Assembly (NCBI RefSeq): GCF_030815485.1
Contig: NZ_JAUSWV010000002.1
Span: 8,246,001 to 8,310,000 of the forward strand
DNA from: Streptomyces rishiriensis
GTDB lineage: Bacteria; Actinomycetota; Actinomycetes; Streptomycetales; Streptomycetaceae
Length of the DNA stretch: 64,000 nucleotides
Reading direction: 5' to 3'
Positions 8,784-17,706 of this stretch are shown here, in pieces. Position numbers and translations under genes: made by a program. The notes beneath the pieces were generated by a model that saw only the letters and a list, made by a program, of their open reading frames with translations, had not been told where the DNA came from and searched no databases. The first letter of the stretch is position 1. Every line of letters begins with the position of its first letter.

Positions 8784-9473
8784 CTAGGGAGTGAAGACCT
8801 CGTCGAGGCGGTCGATGGCTCCGTCGGCACCGAGGTGGTAGGTGAAGACCAGCCCCGAGTTCGGGTGCGCCTCGAGCCAGTCGAGAAACTCCTGGACGCC
8901 GATGGGCTGGTTCTCGGTGCTTTCCACGATGGGGTTGGTCACGGTGACGTCCGCGGCCTGGTCCATCGGGAGGTAGGTCTCCTTGCCGACGGTCTCGAAC
9001 GGTGCACCATCCGAGTCGGGCGAGCCGCACCCCCAGTTGCCGTACTTGACGATCAAGCTCAGAGAGCCCCCTTCCGGCGTGTAGCGGTAGACCGCGACCT
9101 CGTCGGGGGAGATGGGCATCTTGTGGTCACAGTCGTCACCGTCACCCTCGCCACCAGCGCTCACCGAGCCAGTCGCGGCGGGAGCCGGGGACTTGGAGGC
9201 AACCGGAACGACGCTGGGGGACTTGACGCCGCTGCCCGCGCCCGGGGAAGCCTTCGCGCCGGGCTTCGTGCCCGTCGTGCCGGCGTCCGCCTCCGTGGTG
9301 TCGCCGGTGCCGCTCACCATCGTCGCGCTCGGCTTCGAGCCACCACCCGCGTCCGCCGTGTCACCGTCGCCGGAGCAGCCTGTGAGGCCCAGCGCACCCG
9401 CGGCGCATACGCTCAGCACGACCGCTCGCATGGCGCCCGGTCTGCGACGGCTCTTCCTCGGCGTCAGGTTCAT
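8784..9473 (-). CDS. secreted lipoprotein, function unknown
   Basis: 229 residues from ATG 9473, preceded by GGGGGA at good spacing. The lipoprotein signal (RAVVLSVCAAGALGLTGC) has its acylated cysteine in LTGC. A linker of about 80 residues rich in Thr, Gly, Ser, Pro and Ala (to about 110) joins it to a compact C-terminal domain that starts at DCDHKMPISPDEVAVYRYTP and contains two Cys (DCDH and WGCGS) that may pair. No enzyme motif seen. The gene converges with the histidine kinase gene. Confidence 0.75.
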   Translation of the reverse strand: MNLTPRKSRRRPGAMRAVVLSVCAAGALGLTGCSGDGDTADAGGGSKPSATMVSGTGDTTEADAGTTGTKPGAKASPGAGSGVKSPSVVPVASKSPAPAATGSVSAGGEGDGDDCDHKMPISPDEVAVYRYTPEGGSLSLIVKYGNWGCGSPDSDGAPFETVGKETYLPMDQAADVTVTNPIVESTENQPIGVQEFLDWLEAHPNSGLVFTYHLGADGAIDRLDEVFTP

Positions 9474-9810
9474 GATTCGTCCCCCATCGTGCTTGTTCGA
9501 GATCTTCACGAGCCTCGTCGACTCGAGAGAAGGGGACGAATTCCAGCCGCAGAAGGTTGCATCCTGGCCAGGGCTTGTCTGCCGCCCCGCGCCTCGGTGC
9601 GGCGCCGGGGCTTCCGGGCGAGGCCTACGAGCGCGACGGGCGGCTCACCGAACGGCACATCCGCGCTGCCACCCTGGGCGTGCTCGCGCCCAACCCGGTG
9701 AACCCCTGGACCGGCGTCTCTGCTGACGAAGGCACCGGGGCCCGTCCGCCCGGCACCCCTGGGCTTCTTGGGGCACTGCGTGGGCGCGGGCCCCGGCGTG
9801 GCGTCCAGGG
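9474..9810. other. intergenic region
   Basis: About 340 bases between two minus-strand genes. A plus-strand frame has a protein-like stretch (YERDGRLTERHIRAATLGV, about 9626-9682) but no start or family resemblance; it could be a gene remnant. It probably includes the promoter of the lipoprotein gene. Confidence 0.35.
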
Positions 9811-10362
9811 CTATGAATCCGTGGCCGGCGCCGCGTCCGCAACCGCGGACGGCTCGAATCGCATGGGCGTGATCTGCTTGACGTCGTAGCGGCTGCGCAT
9901 GCGCTCGACCGCGTCGGCGTCCACGGGCCGGCCGGTCGACCAGAGTTCCGCGATCTCCTCGAAGTAGTGCTCGTGCTCGGGCGAGGGGAAGCACTGGAAC
10001 AGCATGCGGACGGGTTTGTCCGTGGCGTTCCTGAAGGCGTGCGGGGTGTTGGGCGGTACGAACATGCTGCTGCCCTCACCCGCACGGATCACGCGGTCGC
10101 CGTCGGCGGACTCCCAGCCCAGCCAGTCGTCTTCCGTACGTTCCGTCGGCTCGAACGCCAGGAGCTCCAGCTCCCCCTCCAGGATGAAGAAGAACTCCTG
10201 GGAGTTCTCGTGGAAGTGCGCACCGGTGTCGAATCCGGGAGGAACGACCACCTCGAAGATCGAGACGGAGGAGCCTTGTGCTCCCGTTGCCTTGAAGGTC
10301 ACCTCCTGCGCTTTGGTGACCAGTTTTCGCCCCTCGCCCGGCAGAACGATGAGGTCGCTCAT
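9811..10362 (-). CDS. cupin-domain protein
   Basis: 183 residues. The start ATG 10362 has an excellent AAGGAGA at 7 nt. A single RmlC-like cupin barrel occupies about 35-140: motif 1 is G.HFHENSQEFFFILEGELEL (two His and one Glu that can bind a metal) and motif 2 is G.SSMFVPPNTPHAFRNATD, giving the third His. Such single-domain cupins include quercetinase-like dioxygenases, isomerases and storage-like proteins; which applies cannot be said. The tail (about 145-183) is helical and Ala-rich. It appears monocistronic. Confidence 0.8.
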   Translation of the reverse strand: MSDLIVLPGEGRKLVTKAQEVTFKATGAQGSSVSIFEVVVPPGFDTGAHFHENSQEFFFILEGELELLAFEPTERTEDDWLGWESADGDRVIRAGEGSSMFVPPNTPHAFRNATDKPVRMLFQCFPSPEHEHYFEEIAELWSTGRPVDADAVERMRSRYDVKQITPMRFEPSAVADAAPATDS

Positions 10363-10594
10363 GTGACCATCTCCTTGTGTAAGGGGTGAGCGATCGCTTT
10401 GGCGGTTACGACGGTAAGGTTCCGGTCTCGAGAACCGCTGGACCGTTCCTCTGTCTCGCCGTGCCGGACGGGCTCCGAAGTGGTGATCGCCGATCGGTGA
10501 CCGCGAGTTCCTCCAGCAGGCCAACCCCTCGGCTCTGGACGGCGTTGCCGAGCGGCTCCTCATCCATGGGCGGCGCTCCGCACTCCGTCTCCGC

Positions 10595-10725
10595 TCATTC
10601 GCCGCAGTCGACGCACCGGCCGTAGATGAGCAGTGACCCGAGACGCCGGGCCGCAGCCCCGTCAACTCCTCGATCCTGCCCAGGGCTTCGGTCAGATGCA
10701 TGCTCGCCAGGGCCGCGGGCCGCAC
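10595..10725 (-). pseudogene. frameshifted C-terminal remnant of a Fur-family regulator
   Basis: One frame reads MHLTEALGRIEELTGLRPG then VSGH at about 10633; the next frame continues directly as LLIYGRCVDCGE and a stop at 10595. Joined by one inserted base, this is a plausible Fur-family C-terminus (GHLLIYGRC.DC, with the CxxC metal-site pair). The N-terminal winged helix is absent, and the sodF promoter occupies the space where it should be. I infer a truncated, frameshifted remnant. It is close to sodF, which the Fur-family regulator Nur normally represses. Confidence 0.4.
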
Positions 10726-10797
10726 CCGTCGCGACCCGTCCCAGTCCTAGGTCCAATGCCTGATCGGCAACAGGTTGCTCTTACTGCTAACGTGCAG

Positions 10798-10814
10798 CTG
10801 CAACCCATTCGCAA
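10798..10814. promoter_or_regulatory. Nur-box-like site before sodF
   Basis: CTGCAA-CCCAT-TCGCAA matches the known Nur box (TTGCAA-N5-TTGCAA) at 10 of 12 half-site positions with the correct 5-bp spacer. It lies 22 bp before the sodF start. In Streptomyces coelicolor, nickel-bound Nur represses sodF, so the same control is inferred here. Confidence 0.7.
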
Positions 10815-10835
10815 TAACGTCGGAGGACGTTGTAC

Positions 10836-11477
10836 ATGGCGGTTTACACGCTCCCGGAGCTTCCGTACGACTACGCGGCGCTCGAACCGGTCATCAACCC
10901 GCAGATCGTCGAGCTGCACCACGACAAGCACCACGCGGCGTACGTCAAGGGCGCGAACGACACCCTGGAGCAGTTGGCCGAGGCCCGCGACAAGGAGCAG
11001 TGGGGCTCGATCAACGGCCTGGAGAAGAACCTGGCCTTCCACCTCTCCGGGCACATCCTGCACTCCATCTACTGGCACAACATGACCGGCGACGGCGGCG
11101 GCGAGCCCCTCGCGGCGGACGGCGTCGGCGACCTGGCCGACGCGATCGCCGAATCCTTCGGCTCGTTCGCCGGCTTCAAGGCCCAGCTGACCAAGGCGGC
11201 CGCGACGACGCAGGGCTCGGGCTGGGGCGTCCTCGCCTACGAGCCGCTCAGCGGCCGTCTGATCGTCGAGCAGGTCTACGACCACCAGGGCAACGTCGGC
11301 CAGGGGTCCGTGCCGATCCTCGTCTTTGACGCCTGGGAGCACGCCTTCTACCTTCAGTACAAGAACCAGAAGGTCGACTTCATCGACGCGATGTGGGCCG
11401 TCGTCAACTGGCAGGACGTGGCCCGGCGTCATGCCGCAGCCAAGGAGCGCGGCGACAGCCTGCTGCTCGCGCCGTGA
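10836..11477 (+). CDS. sodF: superoxide dismutase, Fe(Zn) type
   Basis: 213 residues, the normal length of Fe/Mn superoxide dismutases. ATG 10836 is preceded by GGAGG at 9 nt. The N-terminal helical hairpin begins YTLPELPYDYAALEP, followed by LHHDKHH with the first metal-ligand His; HLSGHILHSIYW gives the second, and DAWEHAFYLQYKNQK the final Asp and His. It converts superoxide to oxygen and peroxide in the cytoplasm. The Nur-box-like site and family similarity point to the nickel-repressed SodF, made when nickel is too scarce for SodN. A strong hairpin terminator follows at 11577. Confidence 0.95.
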   Translation: MAVYTLPELPYDYAALEPVINPQIVELHHDKHHAAYVKGANDTLEQLAEARDKEQWGSINGLEKNLAFHLSGHILHSIYWHNMTGDGGGEPLAADGVGDLADAIAESFGSFAGFKAQLTKAAATTQGSGWGVLAYEPLSGRLIVEQVYDHQGNVGQGSVPILVFDAWEHAFYLQYKNQKVDFIDAMWAVVNWQDVARRHAAAKERGDSLLLAP

Positions 11478-11576
11478 GCGCAGCGGGCGCCGTGACGCCG
11501 TCATCGCGTCCGCGTTCGCACAGACGTCCTGCTCGTGATCGTCTTCTCAACCTTCACTTGCAGGCGGCACAACAGA

Positions 11577-11609
11577 GGGCTCCCGCGAGGACATGACTTG
11601 CGGGAGCCC
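11577..11609 (+). terminator. hairpin terminator after sodF
   Basis: A perfect 10-bp stem, GGGCTCCCGC pairing with GCGGGAGCCC, with a 13-nt loop, followed by TTCT. It lies 100 bp after the sodF stop. Confidence 0.75.
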
Positions 11610-11923
11610 TTCTGCCGATGCGGCCCTTCTCGCCCAGCGTGTGTCCCCGTCGACCGTGCGGTCGCGCCGGCGCCGCAGGAGTACACGGTCGTGGCCCACC
11701 GCGAGCAGCCGGCGCCGATGGTCCGGCGGTAGTCCGGGGACGGCCTCGCGGCGGCCGGTGGCGCGAAGGGGCTCGGCGATCAGGTCGGTGGGCCGCAACT
11801 GCTGCGTCCCGGAGGGATGCGCGGGCCCATCCACTACTGACGGGCCGCGCTCATCTCCTCGCTCCATGCGAGGAGGGGGTGGAAGGGAACGGAGGAGCCG
11901 GGATCGTCGAGGCCGGATGTCGG

Positions 11924-11991
11924 GGGATGCCGGCGCCCTGCCCGCTGGGGCGGGCGGCGGGGGGAAGGCGCCGTGAGGGCGCCGGCATCCC
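11924..11991 (-). terminator. long inverted repeat after GH43 gene
   Basis: A perfect 16-bp inverted repeat, GGGATGCCGGCGCCCT and its complement, separated by 36 nt that are themselves G/C-rich and can fold. It begins 7 bp beyond the stop of the GH43 gene and probably terminates it. Confidence 0.65.
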
Positions 11992-11998
11992 GGTCGGG

Positions 11999-13432
11999 TC
12001 AGCTCGTCACGCGGAAGGTGGCGTCACCGCGTGCCGTTGCTGTGGTGATCGGGTCGAGCCGCAGTTGGTAGGCGTAGTGCCGGATGTAGCGGTCGGGGTA
12101 GTTGTAGGACTGGAACGACGACCATGTGGAGTCGGCGAGTCCGGCGACCTGACGGAAGGTGGCGTCCTGGGCGAACCCGGTGGTGCCGTCGTTGTAGGCC
12201 AGCTGGAAATCGAACGCGGAATGCCGCAGGAAGTATCCGGGGAAGTTCACCGACTCGAAGGAGACGGTGCCGGAACCGGCCAGGCCGGTCCTCATCCGGA
12301 ACTGGGAGTCGTCGACGGGGCTGACGTTCGGGTCGATGCGCACGTCGAAGTTGGTGTGCCGCACGTACCGGTCCTGGAAGTTGAACGACTGGAGCCGGTT
12401 GATCGCGGTGTTGGGCCAGCGTGCGAGCACGCGGCTCTCCTCGGCGGCCGTGAGGTTCAGGATCCAGCCGTGGCGCTTCTTGGTGCCGCCCATGTTGTAG
12501 CTTCCCGACGCCTGCTTCTGGTATGCGGCCGGGTCGGAGGGGTCGGTCGTCAGGACCGGCATGTAGCCGCCGCCCGTGGCGTACTGGTCGAGGTAGAGGG
12601 CCCACTTGTTGCTGCCGTTGAACTTCATCCACATCGGGCCTTCGACCTGTGAGCCGGTGAGGCCGATGCCGGAGAGGTTGCCGAGGTCGGTCCACGTCCC
12701 GAGGATGGAGTTGCTGCCTTCGAGGGTGATCTGGCCGTCGCCGGAGGCCCGCACGTAGCGGTAGTCGCCGACGCCGGACGGCGTCTCGATGATCTGGGTG
12801 TCGATGATGCCCTGGGTGCCGGGGCGGTCGATGTAGAGCTGGGGGGTGGTGATGGTGCGGAAGTCGGTGGTGCGGGCGTAGTAGATGCGGTGCTTCAGCA
12901 CGCCGTTCAGCGTGGCGTTCGTCGCCCAGTACAGGACGTAGTCGTTGGTCTCCGGGTTCCAGATCGCCTCCGGCGCCCAGGCGTTGCGGCCGTCGGGGAT
13001 CGCGCCGGCGACGTTGAGCAGCCGTGGCTGGGACCAGGTGGCCAGGTCCCTGGACTCCCACACCACGAGGTTGCGGCTGGCGTCGGTCTGGGAGGAGCCC
13101 CACGTCTGCCCGCAGCCGATGCACAGGTCGGTCGCGATGATCCAGTACTTGCTGCCGTCGGGGGATCTCACCAGTGCGGGGTCGCGCACCCCCTTCGTGC
13201 CGACCGTGGAGCGCAGGACCATGCCGCCGCCGTTGAGGTCGTTCCAGTGCACGCCGTCCGTGCTGTGCGACAGGTACATCTGCTGATTGGTCGACCCCTC
13301 CCCGGTGAAGTGCACCATCAGGTAGCCCGGATCAGCGGCGGCGGCCCGCTGCGGTGCGGTGAGGGTTTGGCAGGTGAGGAGAAGGCCGACGGCGACCAAG
13401 AGCGTCACCAGCCGTGAGAACAGCGCGGACAT
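11999..13432 (-). CDS. secreted GH43-family glycosidase with AbfB domain
   Basis: 477 residues from ATG 13432 (ACAGGAA 6 nt upstream). The signal peptide covers about 1-32 (RLVTLLVAVGLLLTC .. AAAADPG). The five-bladed beta-propeller of GH43 covers about 35-325, with the acidic sites expected in VRDPALV (base), AWAPEAIWN and VEGPMWM. Residues about 335-477 are an AbfB/CBM42 beta-trefoil with three similar repeats (SFNFQDRYVRHTNFDVRI, SVNFPGYFLRHSAFDFQL, SYNYPDRYIRHYAYQLRL), a domain that binds arabinofuranose side chains. It probably acts outside the cell on arabinose- or galactose-containing plant polysaccharides. It is divergent from the GH27 alpha-galactosidase, with a 995-bp region between. 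Confidence 0.9.
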   Translation of the reverse strand: MSALFSRLVTLLVAVGLLLTCQTLTAPQRAAAADPGYLMVHFTGEGSTNQQMYLSHSTDGVHWNDLNGGGMVLRSTVGTKGVRDPALVRSPDGSKYWIIATDLCIGCGQTWGSSQTDASRNLVVWESRDLATWSQPRLLNVAGAIPDGRNAWAPEAIWNPETNDYVLYWATNATLNGVLKHRIYYARTTDFRTITTPQLYIDRPGTQGIIDTQIIETPSGVGDYRYVRASGDGQITLEGSNSILGTWTDLGNLSGIGLTGSQVEGPMWMKFNGSNKWALYLDQYATGGGYMPVLTTDPSDPAAYQKQASGSYNMGGTKKRHGWILNLTAAEESRVLARWPNTAINRLQSFNFQDRYVRHTNFDVRIDPNVSPVDDSQFRMRTGLAGSGTVSFESVNFPGYFLRHSAFDFQLAYNDGTTGFAQDATFRQVAGLADSTWSSFQSYNYPDRYIRHYAYQLRLDPITTATARGDATFRVTS

Positions 13433-14307
13433 GTGCATTTCCTGTCTTTCTTCGAGTGCCTCGATCACATGGGAGTGGGTTCAGCGGACCGTCCGGCAGA
13501 CGGTCGGTGCTGTTCGAGGGACGTCTGGGTCTGCCCGGAGGATCAGTGGTGACGGAGGCCAGGCACGTGTGCGGCTTTCACATGCGTGACCATGGGAAGG
13601 CGGTGGCGACTGTCGCGCCCTCGGTGACGGCGGCGAGAGCCGTCCCCGTAGCGCACAGCCGTCGGAGGAGCGAGGAACTGCTCCGTAGTCGGATATCCGC
13701 AATGCCCAGGACAGGGACATCCTTGTTCGCGTCGGGGAGCGTCAGCGCGGTGTTCTTTCCCGACGCGTCGTCGTGCCGGGCTGTGCGCTCGGACACCGTC
13801 GCGCTTCCGTCATGACCCGGGATGTCGAGGGTGGTCGTGCCGTTCGTCCGATTGAGGTGGTGACGGACGAACAGACCGTTCAAGGCAGTCGCTTGCATAG
13901 GTCGGATACGCGAGCGAGGCGAGAGCAACGGCTCATTTTGTTCGATATTTAGAATGCCGTTTGGAAATTCGGCCAGACGCTATAGGGCAGGTAAGAGGGT
14001 GTCAAGGCGGCTGCGGAAAGAGGGTCGGCCGCTGTGGCGGGGAGATCGGCAGAAAACTGTTATCGCCTTCCGTTCCGCAAGGGGCCGCCGCGCCTTCGCT
14101 GGTGACCTGCGGCGCCAACCGCCTTTTGCGGGAACGCTGTTGCCGTCGGTGTCGGGTGGTCCGGTCCGGTGAGCCCGAGTTCCCCGCTTTCATGGCCCCG
14201 GGCATGGGCGAGGGTCCACGCCCCGGCGCAGGGTGAGGATCTTGGGTTGTCCCGGCCGTCCTCCCGTTCATTCCGCCACCCGGAAACCACGAGAAATGAC
14301 AGAACCA

Positions 14308-14336
14308 TTGACCTGTCGGTGTCCCGCCTCTACTTT
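14308..14336 (+). promoter_or_regulatory. sigma-70-like promoter of the GH27 gene
   Basis: TTGACC at 14308-14313 and TACTTT at 14331-14336, separated by exactly 17 bp, upstream of the alpha-galactosidase. The -35 is near consensus; the -10 keeps the conserved TA...T. Expected transcription start is near 14343. Confidence 0.5.
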
Positions 14337-14349
14337 CTGACCGACCCTA

Positions 14350-14362
14350 CGAACCTCGTTCG
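14350..14362. promoter_or_regulatory. CGAAC-CTC-GTTCG palindrome, probable operator
   Basis: A perfect 5-bp dyad with a 3-bp centre, placed just downstream of the predicted transcription start of the GH27 gene, where a repressor would block elongation or polymerase binding. Confidence 0.4.
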
Positions 14363-14427
14363 ACATACCGGACGGACCCGGTGTTCTCGCGATGTCAGTT
14401 TCCCCTCCCCTTCTCCAGGAGAGCCGC

Positions 14428-16428
14428 ATGTCGCACCCCCCTGCTCGCAGACGGGCCGGACGCGTCACCGCCCAGGTCCTCGCCGTCGGACTCGGTGTCA
14501 TGGGTCTGGCGGCCCTGGAGCGACAGGAACCCTCGGCGCCCCTGTCCGCCGAACCGGCCGCCGTGAGCATCAGCCAGACAGGCGTCACACCGCCGCCGAT
14601 GGGCTGGGCGTCCTGGAACAGCTTCGCCAGCAGCATCGACCACGACGTGATCAAACAGCAGGCGGACGCCCTGGTCTCCTCCGGCATGGCGGACGCCGGC
14701 TACAAGTACGTCAATCTCGACGACGGCTGGTGGCAGGGCGACCGGGACGCGAACGGCAACATCGTCGTCGACGAGAACCTGTTCCCCGGCGGCATGAAAG
14801 CCATGGCCGACTACATCCACAGCAAGGGTCTCAAGGCCGGCATCTACACCGACGCCGGCAAGCAGGGCTGCGGCTACTACTACCCCACCACCCGCCCGGC
14901 CGCCCCCGGCACCGGTATGGAGGGCCACTACCAGCAGGACCTGCAGACCTTCCAGAGCTGGGGCTTCGACTACGTCAAGATCGACTGGTGCGGCGGCCGC
15001 GTGGAGGGCCTCGACCAGGAGACCCAGTACAAGCAGATCGCCGCCGCGAACGAGGCCGCCTCGGCCGTGACCGGCCGCAAACTCGTGCTGTCCTTCTGCG
15101 AGTGGGGCACCGGACTGCCGTGGAACTGGGCGACCGGTTACGGCGATCTGTGGCGCACCAGCGGCGACGTCATCCTGTGGGGCCAGAAGCCGACCACCGC
15201 GATGATGCTCACCAACTTCGACCAGGGCCTGCAACCGGCCGCCCAGCACACCGGCTCCTACAACGACCCCGACATGCTGATGACCGGGATGAGCGGGTTG
15301 AGCGCCGCCCAGAACCGGCTGCACATGGGCCTGTGGGCGATCTCCGGCGCTCCGCTGCTGGCGGGCAACAACCTGGCCTCGATGAGCACGGAGACCCGTG
15401 ACATCCTCACCAACCGCGACATGATCGCCATCGACCAGGACCCGCGCGGGCTGCAGGGTGTCAAGGTCGCCGAGGACACGCGAAACCTGCAGGTGTACGG
15501 CAAGGTCCTCTCCGGCACCGGCAAGCGCGCCGTTCTGCTGCTCAACCGCACCGGCTCGGCGGCGTCGATGACCGTGCGCTGGGCCGACCTCGGCCTCACC
15601 TCCGCCACCGCGTCCGTACGCAACGTCTGGACGGGCACCGATGTCGGCTCCGTCGGCACCGGCTACACCACGACCGTGCCCGCGAACGACGCCGTCCTGC
15701 TGACCGTCTCCGGCACCGAGGCCTCCGGCACCACCGTGGAGGACACCACCGCCGCCGCCACGCCGACCTTCGGCAACGTCACCGCCTCCACAGCCGGCAC
15801 GAAGCTGGTGGACATCACCTACGCCAACGGCGGCACCACCACCCGCAAGGCCACCATCCAGGTGAACGGCCAGTACACGTACGTCGTGGCCTTCCCGCCG
15901 ACCGGCTCGGCCACCACCTACCGCACCGTGTCCGCGCTCGCACACCTGGCCAAGGGCGCCAACACCGTGAGGTTCGCCGCGGTCAGCGGTGGCACGGCAC
16001 CCGACATCGACGCCGTACGCATCCAGGGCATCCCCGGCACCGACGGCGCCGCCCTCGTCGGCTCCGCCTCCGGCCGCTGCGTGGACCTCGACAAGAACAC
16101 CAATGTCAACGGCGCCCAGGCACAGCTCTGGGACTGCTCCGGCGGACGCAACGAGACCTTCACCCAGACCTCGCGCGGCGAACTCGTCGTCTACGCCGAC
16201 AAGTGCCTCGACGCCGAGAAGAGCGGCACCACCAACGGAACCAAGGTCATCATCTGGGACTGCACGGGCGGCACCAACCAGAAGTGGACCGTCCACTCCG
16301 ACGGCGCCGTCACCAACAACCTCTCGGGCCTCTGCCTGGACGCCGCCAACGCGGCAACGGCCAACGGCACCAAGCTGATCCTCTGGACGTGCGGCGGTCA
16401 GGACAACCAGAAGTGGACCCTGAAATGA
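14428..16428 (+). CDS. secreted GH27 alpha-galactosidase with carbohydrate-binding modules
   Basis: 666 residues from ATG 14428 (CAGGAGAG at 6 nt). An Arg-rich N-terminus and hydrophobic segment (about 8-44) form the export signal. The GH27 (beta/alpha)8 barrel runs from about 50 to 340: TPPPMGWASWNSF, YVNLDDGWW, nucleophile Asp186 in YVKIDWCGG and acid/base Asp247 in LWRTSGDVI, with DPDMLM downstream. The 61-residue spacing equals that of human alpha-galactosidase A. A beta-sandwich follows, then a CBM35-like module (about 440-540, ending DIDAVRIQG) and a C-terminal ricin-type CBM13 with three repeats (QLWDCSGGRNETF, IIWDCTGGTNQKW, ILWTCGGQDNQKW). It should remove alpha-galactose from galactomannans or arabinogalactan outside the cell. 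Confidence 0.95.
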   Translation: MSHPPARRRAGRVTAQVLAVGLGVMGLAALERQEPSAPLSAEPAAVSISQTGVTPPPMGWASWNSFASSIDHDVIKQQADALVSSGMADAGYKYVNLDDGWWQGDRDANGNIVVDENLFPGGMKAMADYIHSKGLKAGIYTDAGKQGCGYYYPTTRPAAPGTGMEGHYQQDLQTFQSWGFDYVKIDWCGGRVEGLDQETQYKQIAAANEAASAVTGRKLVLSFCEWGTGLPWNWATGYGDLWRTSGDVILWGQKPTTAMMLTNFDQGLQPAAQHTGSYNDPDMLMTGMSGLSAAQNRLHMGLWAISGAPLLAGNNLASMSTETRDILTNRDMIAIDQDPRGLQGVKVAEDTRNLQVYGKVLSGTGKRAVLLLNRTGSAASMTVRWADLGLTSATASVRNVWTGTDVGSVGTGYTTTVPANDAVLLTVSGTEASGTTVEDTTAAATPTFGNVTASTAGTKLVDITYANGGTTTRKATIQVNGQYTYVVAFPPTGSATTYRTVSALAHLAKGANTVRFAAVSGGTAPDIDAVRIQGIPGTDGAALVGSASGRCVDLDKNTNVNGAQAQLWDCSGGRNETFTQTSRGELVVYADKCLDAEKSGTTNGTKVIIWDCTGGTNQKWTVHSDGAVTNNLSGLCLDAANAATANGTKLILWTCGGQDNQKWTLK

Positions 16429-16447
16429 CATCCGCACAGCGGATGGT

Positions 16448-16487
16448 GCGGAACCGGTGAGACGCGACAGCGCCTCACCGGTTCCGC
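16448..16487. terminator. hairpin terminator after GH27 gene
   Basis: A perfect 14-bp stem, GCGGAACCGGTGAG with its complement, and a 12-nt loop, 20 bp after the stop. It also faces the end of the converging XdhC-like gene and may serve both. Confidence 0.8.
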
Positions 16488-16584
16488 CTTCGCGATCACT
16501 TCCGGGGCGGTCGCCACACACCTCACCTCGCCGTACGGCTGGCCGCGTCCGGGCGCTTCCGTCGTACAGCCGGGCCGTCGGGCC

Positions 16585-17706
16585 TCACGCGCAGTGGCGG
16601 TGATGGATCGGCTTGTCCGAACCGGTCAGTGGCAGGCCCGTCCCGCCGCGGCGGGCGGCGACGATCTCCGCCGTGATCGACAGGGCGGTCTCCTCCGGCG
16701 TACGGCCTCCGAGATCCAGGCCGATCGGCGACCTGAGCCTTGCCAACTCGTGTTCCTGAAGACCGATGTCACGCAGCCGCCGGTCCCGGTCGGTGTGGGT
16801 GCGGTGTGAACCCATCGCGCCGACGAACGACACCGGCAGCCGCAGCGCGACCTCCAGCAGCGGGACGTCGAACTTCGCGTCGTGGGTGAGTACGCACACC
16901 ACGGTGCGCCCGTCCGTCCGGGTGTCCCGCAGATAGCGGTGCGGCCAGTCCACGACGACCTCGTCGGCCTCGGGAAAGCGCTCCGCCGTCGTGAAGACGG
17001 GCCGGGCGTCGCACACGGTGACGTGATAGCCGAGGAACTTGCCGGCCCGGACCAGGGCCGCCGCGAAGTCGACGGCGCCGAACACGATCATCCGGGGCGG
17101 CGGCACGCTCGTCTCGACGAGGAGGGTGAGACCGCCGGGGCAGCGGGATCCGTCCTGCGACAGCTCGACCGTGGCGGTACGGCCCGTGTCGAGCGCGGCC
17201 AGGGCCTCCGCCGCGGCGGTGCGGTCGAGTTCCTCGTGCCCGCCGAGTCCGCCCTCGCGGGAACCGTCGGCGTGCACGAGCACGGCGGCGCCGAGAAGCG
17301 CCCCGGGGCCGCGGACCACCCTGACGAGGGCGACGGGTTCGCCATGTGCCGAGGTGTCCAGGGCGGAGCGCAGCAGCGCCCCGACCGGACCGTCCGCCGT
17401 GACCGGGGTGACCAGGACGTCGAGGACGCCGCCGCACGTGAGTCCCACGGCGAAGGCGTCCTCGTCGCTGTAGCCGAAGCGTTCCAGCATGCTGTCGCCG
17501 GTCTCCAGTGCCTGCGCGCACAGGTCGTAGACGGACGCCTCCACACACCCGCCGGACACCGACCCGATCACGGTTCCCTCGCCGTCGACGGCGAGGGCGG
17601 CGCCCGGACCGCGGGGCGCGCTGCCGCCGACGGACACGACGGTCGCGACGGCGGCCTTCCGGCCCTCGGCCAGCCAGTCGCCCAGCTGCGGCGCGAGATC
17701 AAGCAT
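16585..17706 (-). CDS. XdhC/CoxI-family molybdoenzyme maturation factor
   Basis: 373 residues. The start ATG 17706 overlaps the end of the large subunit gene by 8 bp, indicating translational coupling. The N-terminal XdhC_CoxI domain (about 1-75) has the typical VVSVGGSAPRGPGAALAV and IGSVSGGCVEASV motifs; the C-terminal Rossmann-like domain (about 190-345) has RMIVFGAVDFAAALVRAG, CDARPVF and FVGAMGSHRT. The family binds molybdenum cofactor, promotes its sulfuration and inserts it into xanthine dehydrogenase-family enzymes. Here it should serve the molybdenum hydroxylase encoded just upstream, as PaoD does for PaoABC. Confidence 0.9.
   Translation of the reverse strand: MLDLAPQLGDWLAEGRKAAVATVVSVGGSAPRGPGAALAVDGEGTVIGSVSGGCVEASVYDLCAQALETGDSMLERFGYSDEDAFAVGLTCGGVLDVLVTPVTADGPVGALLRSALDTSAHGEPVALVRVVRGPGALLGAAVLVHADGSREGGLGGHEELDRTAAAEALAALDTGRTATVELSQDGSRCPGGLTLLVETSVPPPRMIVFGAVDFAAALVRAGKFLGYHVTVCDARPVFTTAERFPEADEVVVDWPHRYLRDTRTDGRTVVCVLTHDAKFDVPLLEVALRLPVSFVGAMGSHRTHTDRDRRLRDIGLQEHELARLRSPIGLDLGGRTPEETALSITAEIVAARRGGTGLPLTGSDKPIHHRHCA

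Larger units (their letters stand above)
11478..11998. other. intergenic region with two terminators
   Basis: About 520 bases between convergent sodF and the GH43 gene. Each gene has its own hairpin here (11577-11609 and 11924-11991). A minus-strand frame across 11650-11790 has a weakly protein-like stretch (DHRRRLLAVGHDRVLL) with no start or family match. Confidence 0.5.
13433..14427. other. long divergent promoter region between GH43 and GH27 genes
   Basis: Nearly 1 kb without a convincing gene. A minus-strand frame at 13578-13928 has a partly protein-like sequence (VRHHLNRTNGTTTLDIPG, later DANKDVPVLGIADIRLR) and could be a decayed gene; I do not recognise it. An AT-rich tract at 13935-13975 (GATATTTAGAATGCC, GGAAATTCGG) stands out against the background and may hold regulator sites. 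The GH27 promoter and a palindrome are listed separately. Confidence 0.5.
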
